Positions 55,856 through 64,000 of a stretch of DNA of 64,000 nucleotides are shown here, piece after piece. Each line of letters begins with the position of its first letter. Position 1 is the stretch's first letter. This DNA is from Dokdonella_A sp049583635 (GTDB lineage: Bacteria; Pseudomonadota; Gammaproteobacteria; Xanthomonadales; Rhodanobacteraceae): the NCBI GenBank assembly GCA_049583635.1, contig JBAUWF010000106.1, positions 1-64,000 on the forward strand. Direction: 5' to 3'. A program made the translations under genes and the position numbers. Under the pieces are notes generated by a model. It was not told the DNA's origin. It was given only the letters and a program-made list of their open reading frames with translations, and searched no databases.

Positions 55856-56647
55856 ATGCGTTCACGACGCTACGGAATTCGTTTCCCTCGTGCTGATCTG
55901 ACCGCACTCGATCAAAGCAAGACCTATTTTTGCGTTGCGGACACGGAAGGTGACGAGGAGCGTATCGAATTTCACGACTATACGGCGATCTATTCTCGGC
56001 CCGGCCTGTACGAGCAACTGTTCTACGATCGGCTCAAGTGCCAGTCTCCGGCGAAACTCAGCCAGTTGCTGCGCAAGGTCGTCATCGATGCCGGCGTCAG
56101 CCTCTCGCAATTGCGTGTACTCGACGTCGGTGCAGGCAACGGAATGGTCGGAGAGCTGCTGCTCGATCAGGGTGCTTCGCGCGTCGTCGGAATCGACATC
56201 CTGCCGGCGGCCGAGACCGCTGCCGAACGCGACCGCCCCGGCGTTTACGATGCGTATTACACGGCCGACCTGACCCGCCTTGACGCTGCGCTCGAACGCG
56301 ACCTTGCGGACTGGAACTTCGATGCCATGACCTGCGTCGCCGCCCTCGGATTCGGCGACATTCCGGTGGCCGCGTTCCGCACGGCGTTCAACCTGATCGC
56401 CGAGCAGGGCTGGATCGCGTTCAATATCAAGGAATCATTCCTCGACAGCAACGAGACCAGCGGATTTTCGCGCCTGATCCGCCGCATGATTCTCGACGAC
56501 ACCATCGATCTGTACCATCTCGAACGCTACTGCCATCGCCTGTCGATCGAAGGGCGTCCGCTGCACTATTTTGCCTTGGTCTGCCGCAAGAACCGCAATA
56601 TCGATGACGGCTGCGCGGACCGGCTCGAGAAGCCGTCGACCTGCTGA
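55856..56647 (+). CDS. Class I SAM-dependent methyltransferase
   Basis: 263 aa. Rossmann methyltransferase core with motif I RVLDVGAGNGMVGELLLDQG (about 87-106), the acidic end of strand 2 in VVGIDILPAA, and motif IV region FDAMTCVAALGFGDIP. The N-terminal lobe (DEERIEFHDYTAIYSRPGLY) is not a known substrate domain. The substrate is unknown. GGAGATCTG lies before the ATG. It precedes the ABC transporter genes by 159 bp on the same strand. Confidence 0.82.
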   Translation: MRSRRYGIRFPRADLTALDQSKTYFCVADTEGDEERIEFHDYTAIYSRPGLYEQLFYDRLKCQSPAKLSQLLRKVVIDAGVSLSQLRVLDVGAGNGMVGELLLDQGASRVVGIDILPAAETAAERDRPGVYDAYYTADLTRLDAALERDLADWNFDAMTCVAALGFGDIPVAAFRTAFNLIAEQGWIAFNIKESFLDSNETSGFSRLIRRMILDDTIDLYHLERYCHRLSIEGRPLHYFALVCRKNRNIDDGCADRLEKPSTC

Positions 56648-56806
56648 TCCGGTGCAGGACCGTGGTATTGCCGGTGCCGTTCGACTTCGCCGCGCGACGC
56701 GCGAGGCAAACCGGATCCGGGTACTTCTTGCGGACCGGACCAATCGCCGGAAACGGGAACCCGGCGCCGCTTCAGTGATGACGGGGCGATTCGGAGCAAA
56801 ATAAGC

Positions 56807-57607
56807 ATGCCTCCATCGCAAACCCGCAACGAACACGCTTCCGCATCGAAGGACGGTGCGGGAGTCGAGTTTTCGCTCGATCACGTCAGCAAGCGCTACG
56901 GCGATATCGCTGCGCTGGACGACATCAGCCTGGCATTCGCGCCCGGCAGCACCACCGCGCTGATCGGCAGCAGCGGTTCGGGAAAATCAACGTTGTTGCG
57001 CACCCTCATCGGTCTCGAATGGCCCGATTCGGGCAGCGTGTCGGTTGACGGACATCCACTCGCGGCAAACGGCGTTCTTGACCTGCGTCGCCGCGTCGGC
57101 TACGTGATTCAGGACGGCGGCTTGTTTCCTCATTTGACCGCAATCGGCAACGTCGCGCTGCTGCCGCATCATCTCGGCTGGACGCGCCGGCACTGCGTGG
57201 AACGAGCACGTGAACTGGCCGAATTGGCCCACTTGCCGATCGCCGCGCTGGATCGCTTCCCGGCGGAACTGTCCGGAGGCCAACGCCAGCGCGTCGCCCT
57301 GATGCGCGCCCTGATGCTCGATCCACATACGCTGCTGCTCGACGAACCGCTCGGCGCACTCGACCCGATCGTCCGCTACGAACTGCAGGCGGAACTGCGT
57401 CGAATTTTTCGCGAACTCGGCAAGACCGTGGTACTGGTGACGCACGATCTTTCCGAAGCCGCGTTCTTTGCCAACCGCCTGGTCGTACTCAAGCGCGGCC
57501 GGATTATTCAGGACGGCAGCTTCGCCGAACTGCGCGATCAGCCAGCCGACCGGTTCGTCACCGAGTTTCTCAAGGCCGAACGCCTGCTTCCCGAGGGTGA
57601 CGCATGA
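56807..57607 (+). CDS. Osmoprotectant-type ABC transporter ATP-binding protein
   Basis: 266 aa of the OpuCA/ProV-like family (glycine betaine, choline or related compounds such as ergothioneine). Walker A GSSGSGKSTLL, Q-loop YVIQDGGLFPHLT, signature ELSGGQRQRVALMRAL, Walker B LLLDEPLGALDP and switch His in VLVTHDLSEA. It lacks the CBS domains that follow in OpuCA or the longer C-terminus of ProV. Its stop overlaps the start of the permease gene (ATGA), so the two are made together. Confidence 0.9.
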   Translation: MPPSQTRNEHASASKDGAGVEFSLDHVSKRYGDIAALDDISLAFAPGSTTALIGSSGSGKSTLLRTLIGLEWPDSGSVSVDGHPLAANGVLDLRRRVGYVIQDGGLFPHLTAIGNVALLPHHLGWTRRHCVERARELAELAHLPIAALDRFPAELSGGQRQRVALMRALMLDPHTLLLDEPLGALDPIVRYELQAELRRIFRELGKTVVLVTHDLSEAAFFANRLVVLKRGRIIQDGSFAELRDQPADRFVTEFLKAERLLPEGDA

Positions 57608-59085
57608 TCCGGCGCCTGCCGATCATTTTTGCGGCGATCGCCGGCTGCGCAACGCTGCACGCGCAACCGATCCGCATCGGAACCAAGGTCTTCACCGAAT
57701 CGGTGATCCTCGGCGAAATCGCTCGCCTCGAAGCGTGCGAAGCCGGCCGCGACGTGATGCTGCGCCGCCAACTCGGCGGTACCCGCATCCTTTGGCGCGC
57801 ACTGCAGGAAAACGCCATCGACGTCTATCCCGAATACACCGGCACATTGGGCCAGGAACTGCTCAAGGATGTCCAATCCGGCGCCGATGTGGCCGCCTAC
57901 CGCAGCAGACTCGCCACGCTCGGCATCGGCATGACCGATCCACTCGGCTTCAACAACACCTACGCCATCGGCATGCGCGGCAAACGCGCCGCCCAACTCC
58001 GCATCACGCGCATTTCCGACCTGGCGGCGCATCCGGATTTGCGACTCGGATTCTCCAACGAATTCATGCATCGCGCGGACGGATGGCCCGGCCTGCGCCG
58101 CACCTATGGTCTGCCTCAGACATCGGTGCGCGGCATGGATCACGACCTTGCCTATCGCGCGCTGGCGAACGGCGCTATCGATGTAATCGATCTGTACAAC
58201 ACCGATGCCGAGATTCCCTACTACCACCTGACCACGCTCGCCGACGACAGGCATTATTTTCCACGCTACGACGCCGTCTACATCTACCGGCTCGATTTGA
58301 TCGAACGCGCACCGGAGTTCGTATCCGCGCTCAACGCACTCGGCGGACGCATCGATGCGGCGCACATGCAGCGCATGAACGCGTCCGTGAAGATCGATGG
58401 TCGCAGCGAAGCCGATGTCGCGGCCGACTTTCTCGGTGTTGCGCACGGACAGGATGTTTCAGGTTTCTGGCCACGACTGCTGCGTCTGACACTCGAACAT
58501 CTGATCCTGGTCGGCATCTCACTCGGGCTGGCGGTAGCAGTCGCGGTGCCGCTGGGCATTCTCGCGGCACGTCTCAAACGGCTCGGTCAGATCGTCATCG
58601 GCGTCACCGGTATCCTGCAGACCGTCCCGTCGCTGGCAATGTTCGTCTTCATGATTCCGCTGTTCGGGATCGGCGCCGCGCCGGCGATTGCCGCCCTGTT
58701 TCTCTACAGCCTGCTGCCGATCGTGCGCAACACCCATGCCGGACTCGTCGGCATCGCCCCCGACCTGCGCGAATCGAGCGCCGCACTCGGCCTGCCGCCC
58801 CGCGTGCGGCTCGGGCGGGTCGAGCTGCCACTCGCGCTGCGCTCGATTCTTGCCGGCGTCAAGACTGCTGCCGTGATCAATGTCGGAACCGCAACGCTCG
58901 GCGCGCTGATTGGCGCGGGGGGATACGGCCAGCCGATCCTGACCGGCATCCGGCTCGACGATATCGGGCTGATCCTCGAGGGTGCGGTCCCGGCTGCACT
59001 CCTCGCACTGGCCGTCCAAGGCGTGTTTGAACTCATCGAGCGCTCGCTGACGCCGCGCGGATTGCGGCTGATTGCGCGCGAGTGA
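57604..59085 (+). CDS. ABC transporter: fused substrate-binding and permease protein
   Basis: 493 aa. A signal or anchor peptide (1-20) leads into an OpuAC-type substrate-binding domain (about 22-285: IRIGTKVFTESVILGEIARL, DVYPEYTGTLGQELL, NNTYAIGMRG, DLYNTDAEIPYY). A binding-protein-dependent permease domain follows (about 300-490, five or six helices; EAA-like loop VGIAPDLRESSAALGLPPRV; INVGTATLGALIGAGGYGQP). The order is binding domain first, permease second, the reverse of the permease-then-binding-domain EgtU type. Likely ligands are quaternary amines such as betaine or choline; this is inference from the family. Confidence 0.88.
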   Translation: MIRRLPIIFAAIAGCATLHAQPIRIGTKVFTESVILGEIARLEACEAGRDVMLRRQLGGTRILWRALQENAIDVYPEYTGTLGQELLKDVQSGADVAAYRSRLATLGIGMTDPLGFNNTYAIGMRGKRAAQLRITRISDLAAHPDLRLGFSNEFMHRADGWPGLRRTYGLPQTSVRGMDHDLAYRALANGAIDVIDLYNTDAEIPYYHLTTLADDRHYFPRYDAVYIYRLDLIERAPEFVSALNALGGRIDAAHMQRMNASVKIDGRSEADVAADFLGVAHGQDVSGFWPRLLRLTLEHLILVGISLGLAVAVAVPLGILAARLKRLGQIVIGVTGILQTVPSLAMFVFMIPLFGIGAAPAIAALFLYSLLPIVRNTHAGLVGIAPDLRESSAALGLPPRVRLGRVELPLALRSILAGVKTAAVINVGTATLGALIGAGGYGQPILTGIRLDDIGLILEGAVPAALLALAVQGVFELIERSLTPRGLRLIARE

Positions 59086-59204
59086 AAGATTGTTGCGGCT
59101 CAATGCAGCATAATTCCGATCCCGGCGTAAGCGCACAACGCCCGAACACGCAACGCTCATCGCGCCGGATCGTCAATCACCCATTGAAATCACGGGTTCA
59201 CGAC

Positions 59205-60797
59205 ATGTCTTTGCTTGATGCCGGTTTTGTTGCTCGCACGCTGCTCTGCCTAGCCGCGGCCGGTGTCGTGTGTCCGTCTGCTATCGCACGTCAGGGTATG
59301 CCACCCTACAGCCTCGCGCACCCGGCCAGGATCGCCGCGTCGGTACCGACCATCGACGTTGCCGCTATCGACGCGGCGACCGTGCGCACCAACCAGGACG
59401 CAAGGTTGAACGCCACGGTCGGGCCGCACGAGAAACGTCTGCTCATCGCCGCAGCGAACCCGGTCGCGATCACGCCGCAACGCGATGGTTTGTGGCAGAG
59501 TCTCGTCGACGGCTCATTGCTGTGGCGCATCCAGGTGCGAGCACGTGGAGCGACCGATTTGCATCTTGGCTTCGATCGCTTCGAGTTGCCGGACGGCGCC
59601 ACCCTGTACGCCATTGGCGCCGACGGCTACTACCAGGGTCCGTACACATCTGCGGACGCCACGGCCGAGGGATTCTGGATACCGATGCTACCGGGCGACT
59701 CGGCCACGGTGGAGCTTCGCATCCCCGCCACGACGACGCTGACACCGGACTCGGTCGAACTCAGTGACGTGGGCGCGGGATTCCGAGATCTGTTCCATCC
59801 CGGCAACGCAACGCTTTTTACCGGACCCGGGACCTCGGGTGCGTGCAATATCAACGTCGTCTGCCCGCTCGGCCAACCCTACGGCAACGAAATCCGCGCG
59901 GTTGCCTATTATGAATTCCAGAGCACCGATCCCGATACCGGCGAGCCCGGCACCTATATCTGCAGCGGAACCCTCGTGTCGGACGTACCGCACGATCTTG
60001 CGAACTACTTCCTGACCGCCGCGCACTGCGTCTCCAGCAGCAGCGAGGCTTCATCGATGCGCGTCTATTGGAACTATCGATCGAGTCAGTGCGCGACGAC
60101 CGTCGGCTACACACTGGCCGACAACCAGAGCGGCACGCGATTGCGTGCGAGCGATGCCGATGTCGATTTCTCCCTGGTCGAACTCAATGAGGACCCGAAC
60201 CCTGACTGGCATGTGTACTACGCCGGCTGGGACGCCTCGAACATGACGCCGACGGGTACCATCAGCATCCATCATCCAAATGGCGATGTCGCAAAAATAA
60301 CGGCCGGCCCGCGACCCACCACGACGCCGAACTGCGTCGACTCCGGCGCCCCGAACACCCATTGGCAGACCGGTCCGTACACCCAGGGTACGACCGAGGG
60401 CGGATCCTCAGGCTCGGGACTTTTTGTACCCGCCGCTACCGGCGCAAATGCCAGGTTGCTGATCGGAACACTGACCGGCGGTACGGCGATGTGCGACAGC
60501 ATCGACCCGTCGCAACCAGATGATGGCTACGACTGCTACGGAAAACTCGCCAGTGGCTGGGACGGTGCAGACGCAAGTTCACGGTTGCGCGACTGGCTCG
60601 ATCCCGCCGATACCGGCACCTTGATCAACGCCGGCATCGACAGTCAGGCGACCGCGCCGCCGCCGCCGCAACTGCCGCCGGGCATCGCCGATCGCGTCGC
60701 CGCCGAACGGGCCGCACACTGGCATCGCCTGCACGGCATCCGGCCAACCGGGCCCCCGCCACCGTCCGGTCCACGTGCGACGATTGTCGTGCAGTGA
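59205..60797 (+). CDS. Secreted trypsin-like serine protease
   Basis: 530 aa from the ATG at 59205, which gives a clean signal peptide (hydrophobic segment to about residue 28); an in-frame ATG at 59082 is less likely. The catalytic triad is visible: His in FLTAAHCVSS, Asp in DADVDFSLVEL, Ser in TTEGGSSGSGLFV. Paired cysteines (CNINVVCPLGQ, YICSGTLV) recall lysyl endopeptidases such as Achromobacter protease I. A pro-region-like beta domain (about 60-200) precedes it. The C-terminal tail is proline-rich (PPPPQLPPG ... TGPPPPSGP). Probably exported; the target is unknown. Confidence 0.85.
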   Translation: MSLLDAGFVARTLLCLAAAGVVCPSAIARQGMPPYSLAHPARIAASVPTIDVAAIDAATVRTNQDARLNATVGPHEKRLLIAAANPVAITPQRDGLWQSLVDGSLLWRIQVRARGATDLHLGFDRFELPDGATLYAIGADGYYQGPYTSADATAEGFWIPMLPGDSATVELRIPATTTLTPDSVELSDVGAGFRDLFHPGNATLFTGPGTSGACNINVVCPLGQPYGNEIRAVAYYEFQSTDPDTGEPGTYICSGTLVSDVPHDLANYFLTAAHCVSSSSEASSMRVYWNYRSSQCATTVGYTLADNQSGTRLRASDADVDFSLVELNEDPNPDWHVYYAGWDASNMTPTGTISIHHPNGDVAKITAGPRPTTTPNCVDSGAPNTHWQTGPYTQGTTEGGSSGSGLFVPAATGANARLLIGTLTGGTAMCDSIDPSQPDDGYDCYGKLASGWDGADASSRLRDWLDPADTGTLINAGIDSQATAPPPPQLPPGIADRVAAERAAHWHRLHGIRPTGPPPPSGPRATIVVQ

Positions 60798-60877
60798 TCT
60801 GCACGGCAACCCGATGGTCGAATCGTCGTTGCCGGCCACATCAGGGTTGCCCGAAGCGCTTGGTGCTCACGTCCTCG

Positions 60878-61666
60878 TCAACTGATCTGATCGAGTTCGT
60901 AACGACCAGGGGCACGGCCGGCAATCCAGCGCGCCGCCGCGACGGCGCCACGGGCAAAAATGTCGCGATCGCCGGCACGATGGGTCAACTCGATGCGCTC
61001 GCCGGCTCCGATGAACAGCACCGTGTGATCGCCGGCGACATCGCCGCCGCGCACCACCGCGAAACCGATATCGCCATCGTTTCGCGCATTCCGGCGCATA
61101 TCCCGCTGCGCCACCCTGTCGAATTCCTGACCGCGCGTCTCCGCGACAGCACGTCCGAGCGCGAGCGCAGTACCCGACGGTGCATCCCGTTTGTGCCGGT
61201 GATGGGTCTCGACGATCTCGCAGTCCCAGTCGGGTAGACAGTAAGCGACGTCGCGTACGGCGCGCATCAATGCGGCGACCCCGAGGCTGAAGTTCGCACT
61301 CCACAGCAACGCTATCGCGGATGCCGCTTCCTCCATTGCGGCGTTTTGCCTGGCCGACAAGCCGGTGCTGCCGCATACGAAGGCCATGCGGCGCGCACGC
61401 GCAAGTGCCAGCGCCGCATCGAATCCGCTCGCGCCGCTGAAATCGATCAGCACCGCCGGCTGCAATGACGCGTCGAGCGTGCTCGAACAGTCAATATCAA
61501 ACGCAATGCCTTTCACAGCGGTCGGCGTTTGCGCTGCGCGGCTCGAATCCGGCCGCACCAAGGCAGCGACTATGCGCACATCGTCGCACTCGGCGGATAC
61601 TCGCAGGACGGCTTGCCCCATGCGCCCGGCGGCGCCGTTCACGGCGATGTCGATCCGGTCGCCCAT
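60878..61666 (-). CDS. dapB: 4-hydroxy-tetrahydrodipicolinate reductase
   Basis: 262 aa. Lysine/diaminopimelate pathway enzyme. N-terminal Rossmann motif IAVNGAAGRMGQAVLR, FVCGSTGLSA, the catalytic signature VETHHRHKRDAPSGTALALG with the H-H-x-x-K and SGTA residues, and a C-terminal HRAGDRDIFARGAV. It follows dnaJ by 6 nt on the same strand, so it is transcribed with the dnaK-dnaJ locus, the order seen in related genomes. Confidence 0.96.
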   Translation of the reverse strand: MGDRIDIAVNGAAGRMGQAVLRVSAECDDVRIVAALVRPDSSRAAQTPTAVKGIAFDIDCSSTLDASLQPAVLIDFSGASGFDAALALARARRMAFVCGSTGLSARQNAAMEEAASAIALLWSANFSLGVAALMRAVRDVAYCLPDWDCEIVETHHRHKRDAPSGTALALGRAVAETRGQEFDRVAQRDMRRNARNDGDIGFAVVRGGDVAGDHTVLFIGAGERIELTHRAGDRDIFARGAVAAARWIAGRAPGRYELDQIS

Positions 61667-61672
61667 GCGCGC

Positions 61673-62797
61673 TCAGGACGTTACCCGTTCCCAGAACTGC
61701 TTGACGCCGCCCAACCACGAACTGTTGCGCGGCGAATGGTCGGCTGCGTGTTCGCCCTCGAAGGTAGCCTCGAAATCGCGCAACAGCTCGCGCTGCTCGC
61801 GAGTCAGGCGGACCGGTGTCTCGACAACCACACGGCAGATCAGATCTCCAGTATGACCGCTGCGCACCGAGCGCACGCCCTTGCCGCGCAGACGGAACAA
61901 CTTTCCCGACTGAGTTTCGGCCGGAATCGAGATGGTCGCGTCACCGTCCAGGGTCGGCACCGCAAGGTCGGCACCGAGTGCGGCCTGCGCAAAGCGGATC
62001 GGAACCTCGCAGTGCAAATCGTCCCCGTCGCGCTGGAAGATCTCGTGTGCGCGCACGCGCACCTCGACGTACAGATCACCCGGCACACTGCCCGACGGAC
62101 CGGCTTCGCCCTGTCCGGCCAGACGGATTCGATCGCCGCTATCGACCCCGGCCGGAATCTTGACCGACAACGAACGTTGAGCATGCACGCGTCCTTCGCC
62201 GTGGCATTCGCGACACGGATTGGCGATCGTCTGACCGGCACCGCCGCAATGTGGACAGGTCTGCTGCACCGAGAAAATGCCGTTCTGCATGCGCACGCGA
62301 CCATGACCGTGACAGGTCGCGCAGGTCGTGGTTTTGCCGTCGGCCGAACCGCTGCCGCTGCACACGCCGCATTCGACCAAGGTCGGCACCTCGATCTGGC
62401 GCTCGACACCGAACACCGCTTCTTCGAAATCGATCTCCAGCAGAAAGCGCAGATCGGCACCGCGACGGGCCTGTCCGCGCGCGCCGGCGCGTCCGAAGAT
62501 GTCGGAGAAGATATCCCCGAAAATGTCGCCGACATCGGCATGAAAACCGCCCGCACCGCGTCCCATGCCACCCTCGAACGCAGCGTGTCCGTGCTGATCA
62601 TAGAGTGCGCGCTTGCGCGAATCGGCCAGCACTTCATAGGCCTCCTTGGCCTCCTTGAATTTCTCCTGTGCCGCCGGATCGTCAGGGCAACGGTCGGGGT
62701 GGCATTTCATCGCCTGGCGCCGGAATGCGGCCTTCAATTCGACCTCGGTCACCGTGCGCGAAACGTCGAGCACCTCGTAATAATCGCGCTTGCTCAT
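61673..62797 (-). CDS. dnaJ: Chaperone protein DnaJ
   Basis: 374 aa, the E. coli size. J domain (1-70) with the HPD tripeptide in KCHPDRCPDD; a short G/F region (about 76-110); a zinc domain with four CxxC-type motifs (CGVC, CATC, CPHC, CREC); two substrate-binding beta domains. The ATG overlaps the stop of the upstream TMEM175-type gene (ATGA), so dnaJ translation is coupled to that gene and not directly to dnaK. Confidence 0.97.
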   Translation of the reverse strand: MSKRDYYEVLDVSRTVTEVELKAAFRRQAMKCHPDRCPDDPAAQEKFKEAKEAYEVLADSRKRALYDQHGHAAFEGGMGRGAGGFHADVGDIFGDIFSDIFGRAGARGQARRGADLRFLLEIDFEEAVFGVERQIEVPTLVECGVCSGSGSADGKTTTCATCHGHGRVRMQNGIFSVQQTCPHCGGAGQTIANPCRECHGEGRVHAQRSLSVKIPAGVDSGDRIRLAGQGEAGPSGSVPGDLYVEVRVRAHEIFQRDGDDLHCEVPIRFAQAALGADLAVPTLDGDATISIPAETQSGKLFRLRGKGVRSVRSGHTGDLICRVVVETPVRLTREQRELLRDFEATFEGEHAADHSPRNSSWLGGVKQFWERVTS

Positions 62798-63423
62798 GGG
62801 TTCTTCCTGCGCGCGTCTTTGCGCGCGAACTTCAACGATCGGTCGTCCTGGACCGCACTTTCAATGCGCTGATCCGGGACGAACCAAGCCAAGGCAACCG
62901 CCACGTACAACGCGTCCGAGAGCCAGACCGAAACGAATGCCAGCGGAATTGCGCAGGCATAAGCGATCAGCGAGAAGATAGTCTTGTAATCGGACCCAAC
63001 CGCCGAGGCAAGCTGCGAGTGTTCACAGCCGTTGGCGCTCATCAGCGCCCGTTCCAGAAGCATGTAACCCAATGCAGCGCCGAACAAAACGACACCGTAG
63101 GCTGCGGTCGGCAGCGCCGCTGTCAAGCCGACCTGATCCACCCATCGGATCACGAATGGCACCAGCGAAATGGCGAACAGCAATGCCAGGTTTGCCCACA
63201 ACGCGGCGCCGCTGACGCGCTGCACAGCATGCAGCATGTGATGATGATTGTTCCAGAAGATGCCGACATTGACGAAGCTCAGCAGGTAAGCGGCAAGCAT
63301 GGGCAGTACCGGATGCAGGTCCGCCCAGTCAGCACCCTGCGGAACCGTCAACTCCAGCACCATAATGGTGATGATGATGGCGATGACACCATCGGTGAAC
63401 GCCTCAAGTCTCCCCTTGTTCAT
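62794..63423 (-). CDS. TMEM175-family potassium channel-like membrane protein
   Basis: 209 aa with six hydrophobic segments. The family signature R-x3-F(S/T)DGV-x-AI is present at the N terminus (GRLEAFTDGVIAIIITIMVLEL), and NVGIFWNNHHHMLHAV is the conserved second motif. Bacterial members form K+-permeable channels (DUF1211). It is placed between dnaK and dnaJ: 110 bp after dnaK, with its stop overlapping the dnaJ start by 4 nt. The coupling to a heat-shock operon is unusual. It ends with a basic tail (FARKDARRKNP). Confidence 0.9.
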   Translation of the reverse strand: MNKGRLEAFTDGVIAIIITIMVLELTVPQGADWADLHPVLPMLAAYLLSFVNVGIFWNNHHHMLHAVQRVSGAALWANLALLFAISLVPFVIRWVDQVGLTAALPTAAYGVVLFGAALGYMLLERALMSANGCEHSQLASAVGSDYKTIFSLIAYACAIPLAFVSVWLSDALYVAVALAWFVPDQRIESAVQDDRSLKFARKDARRKNP

Positions 63424-63533
63424 TCGAACGCCTCGGCTGCATCACCAAACCGCCCGCGTTGGGCATCGTCGTCACCAGACGCGAGGCCCCAACGCGGGCA
63501 GATGATCCGTCGACGCAAGGCGGTGACGGATAA

Positions 63534-64000
63534 TTACTTGGTGTCGTCCTTGACCTCGGTGAACTCAGCATCGACCACGTCCTCGGGCTTGGTCGATGCG
63601 CCATCCGGCGCCGCCTGCGGCCCGCTGTCCGCATTGCCGCCCGCATCCGCCGCTCCCGCCGCAGCGGCAGCGGACAACGGCTGCGAGGCTTCCTCGAGTT
63701 TCGCGGTGCGCGTCTCGATTGCGGCTTTGTCGTCGCCTTTCATGACCTTCTCGAGATCAGCGAGCGCTTCCTCGATGCGTCCGATCTGATCACCCTGCAG
63801 CTTGCCGCCATGTTCCTTGAGCGCGCTGCGCGTGCCATGCACGAGCTGATCGGCCTTGTTGCGCGCGCCGATGAGTTCGTGGAAACGCCGGTCCTCTTCC
63901 TTGTTGGCTTCGGCGTCCGTGACCATGCGCTTGATCTCGTCCTCGGACAGGCCCGACCCGGCCTTGATCTCGATGCGCTGTTCCTTGCCGGATTTCTTGT
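63534..64000 (-). CDS. dnaK: Chaperone protein DnaK, C-terminal part (truncated by window edge)
   Basis: Only the last 155 or so codons are inside the window. They cover the lid of the substrate-binding domain: EQRIEIKAGSGLSEDEIKRM, EDRRFHELIGARNKADQLVH, and a low-complexity Ala/Gly-rich linker ending in PEDVVDAEFTEVKDD, the conserved DnaK C-terminal acidic tail. The gene continues past position 64000. It heads the dnaK-TMEM175-dnaJ-dapB series. Confidence 0.95.
   Translation of the reverse strand, partial: KKSGKEQRIEIKAGSGLSEDEIKRMVTDAEANKEEDRRFHELIGARNKADQLVHGTRSALKEHGGKLQGDQIGRIEEALADLEKVMKGDDKAAIETRTAKLEEASQPLSAAAAAGAADAGGNADSGPQAAPDGASTKPEDVVDAEFTEVKDDTK

Overview
The window is 64 kb of high-GC DNA (roughly 60-65 % G+C by eye), densely packed with chromosomal housekeeping genes. 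There is no transposase, integrase, phage gene or CRISPR array. Gene content and order point to a gammaproteobacterium of the Xanthomonadales/Lysobacterales, probably a Rhodanobacteraceae-like lineage rather than Xanthomonas itself. The main reason is the DSF quorum-sensing (rpf) cluster embedded in acnA-rpfB-rpfF / rpfC-rpfG / lysS-prfB-recJ-rpfE-greA-carB. A second reason is the rarA-lolA-ftsK-trxB-aat-infA-clpA-clpS-mnmA-hflD block. Species assignment is inference.

Layout. 0-7 kb: kup potassium uptake gene, divergent from a shortened KdpD-like sensor kinase and its KdpE-type regulator; then a DUF2127 membrane protein, a GacA/UvrY-type regulator, a small hypothetical gene and tRNA-Ser(UGA) with a duplicated 5' half. 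7-10 kb: serS, carrying an unusual low-GC in-frame insertion, and rarA. 10-17.6 kb: a six-gene hydrogenase-4-like membrane complex (hyfB-C-E-F-G-I order) whose large subunit has lost the NiFe ligands, with a divergent ribbon-helix-helix regulator. 17.6-30.4 kb: lolA, ftsK, ald, trxB, a GNAT protein, aat, infA, clpA, clpS, mnmA and hflD; aat, clpS and clpA together form the bacterial N-degron pathway. 30.6-40.5 kb: acnA and the DSF system: rpfB and rpfF rightward, and leftward an apparent pilZ-rpfG-rpfC unit. 40.6-52.6 kb: lysS, a secreted protein of unknown function, prfB with its programmed frameshift, recJ, rpfE, greA, carB, a small secreted protein and carA. 53-60.8 kb: an accessory stretch of mostly secreted or transport proteins (2OG-Fe oxygenase-like protein, HExxH peptidase, DUF1223 protein, methyltransferase, osmoprotectant-type ABC transporter, trypsin-like protease). 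60.9-64 kb: dapB, dnaJ, a TMEM175-type potassium channel gene and the 3' end of dnaK.

How it works together. RpfF makes the DSF fatty-acid signal. RpfC senses it and phosphorylates RpfG, whose HD-GYP domain degrades cyclic di-GMP, and the neighbouring PilZ protein is a plausible readout. A run of hairpins directly before rpfF suggests cis-regulation of signal synthesis. Potassium handling recurs (kup, the KdpDE-like pair, TMEM175), and three CGTAAA motifs spaced at multiples of 11 bp lie between kup and the sensor kinase. The most unusual items are the hydrogenase-like complex without a hydrogenase active site, the SerRS insertion, the tRNA-Ser half duplication ending exactly at the anticodon, the structured rpfF leader, and a channel gene wedged between dnaK and dnaJ. 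The first 106 bases, downstream of kup, hold nothing I can assign.
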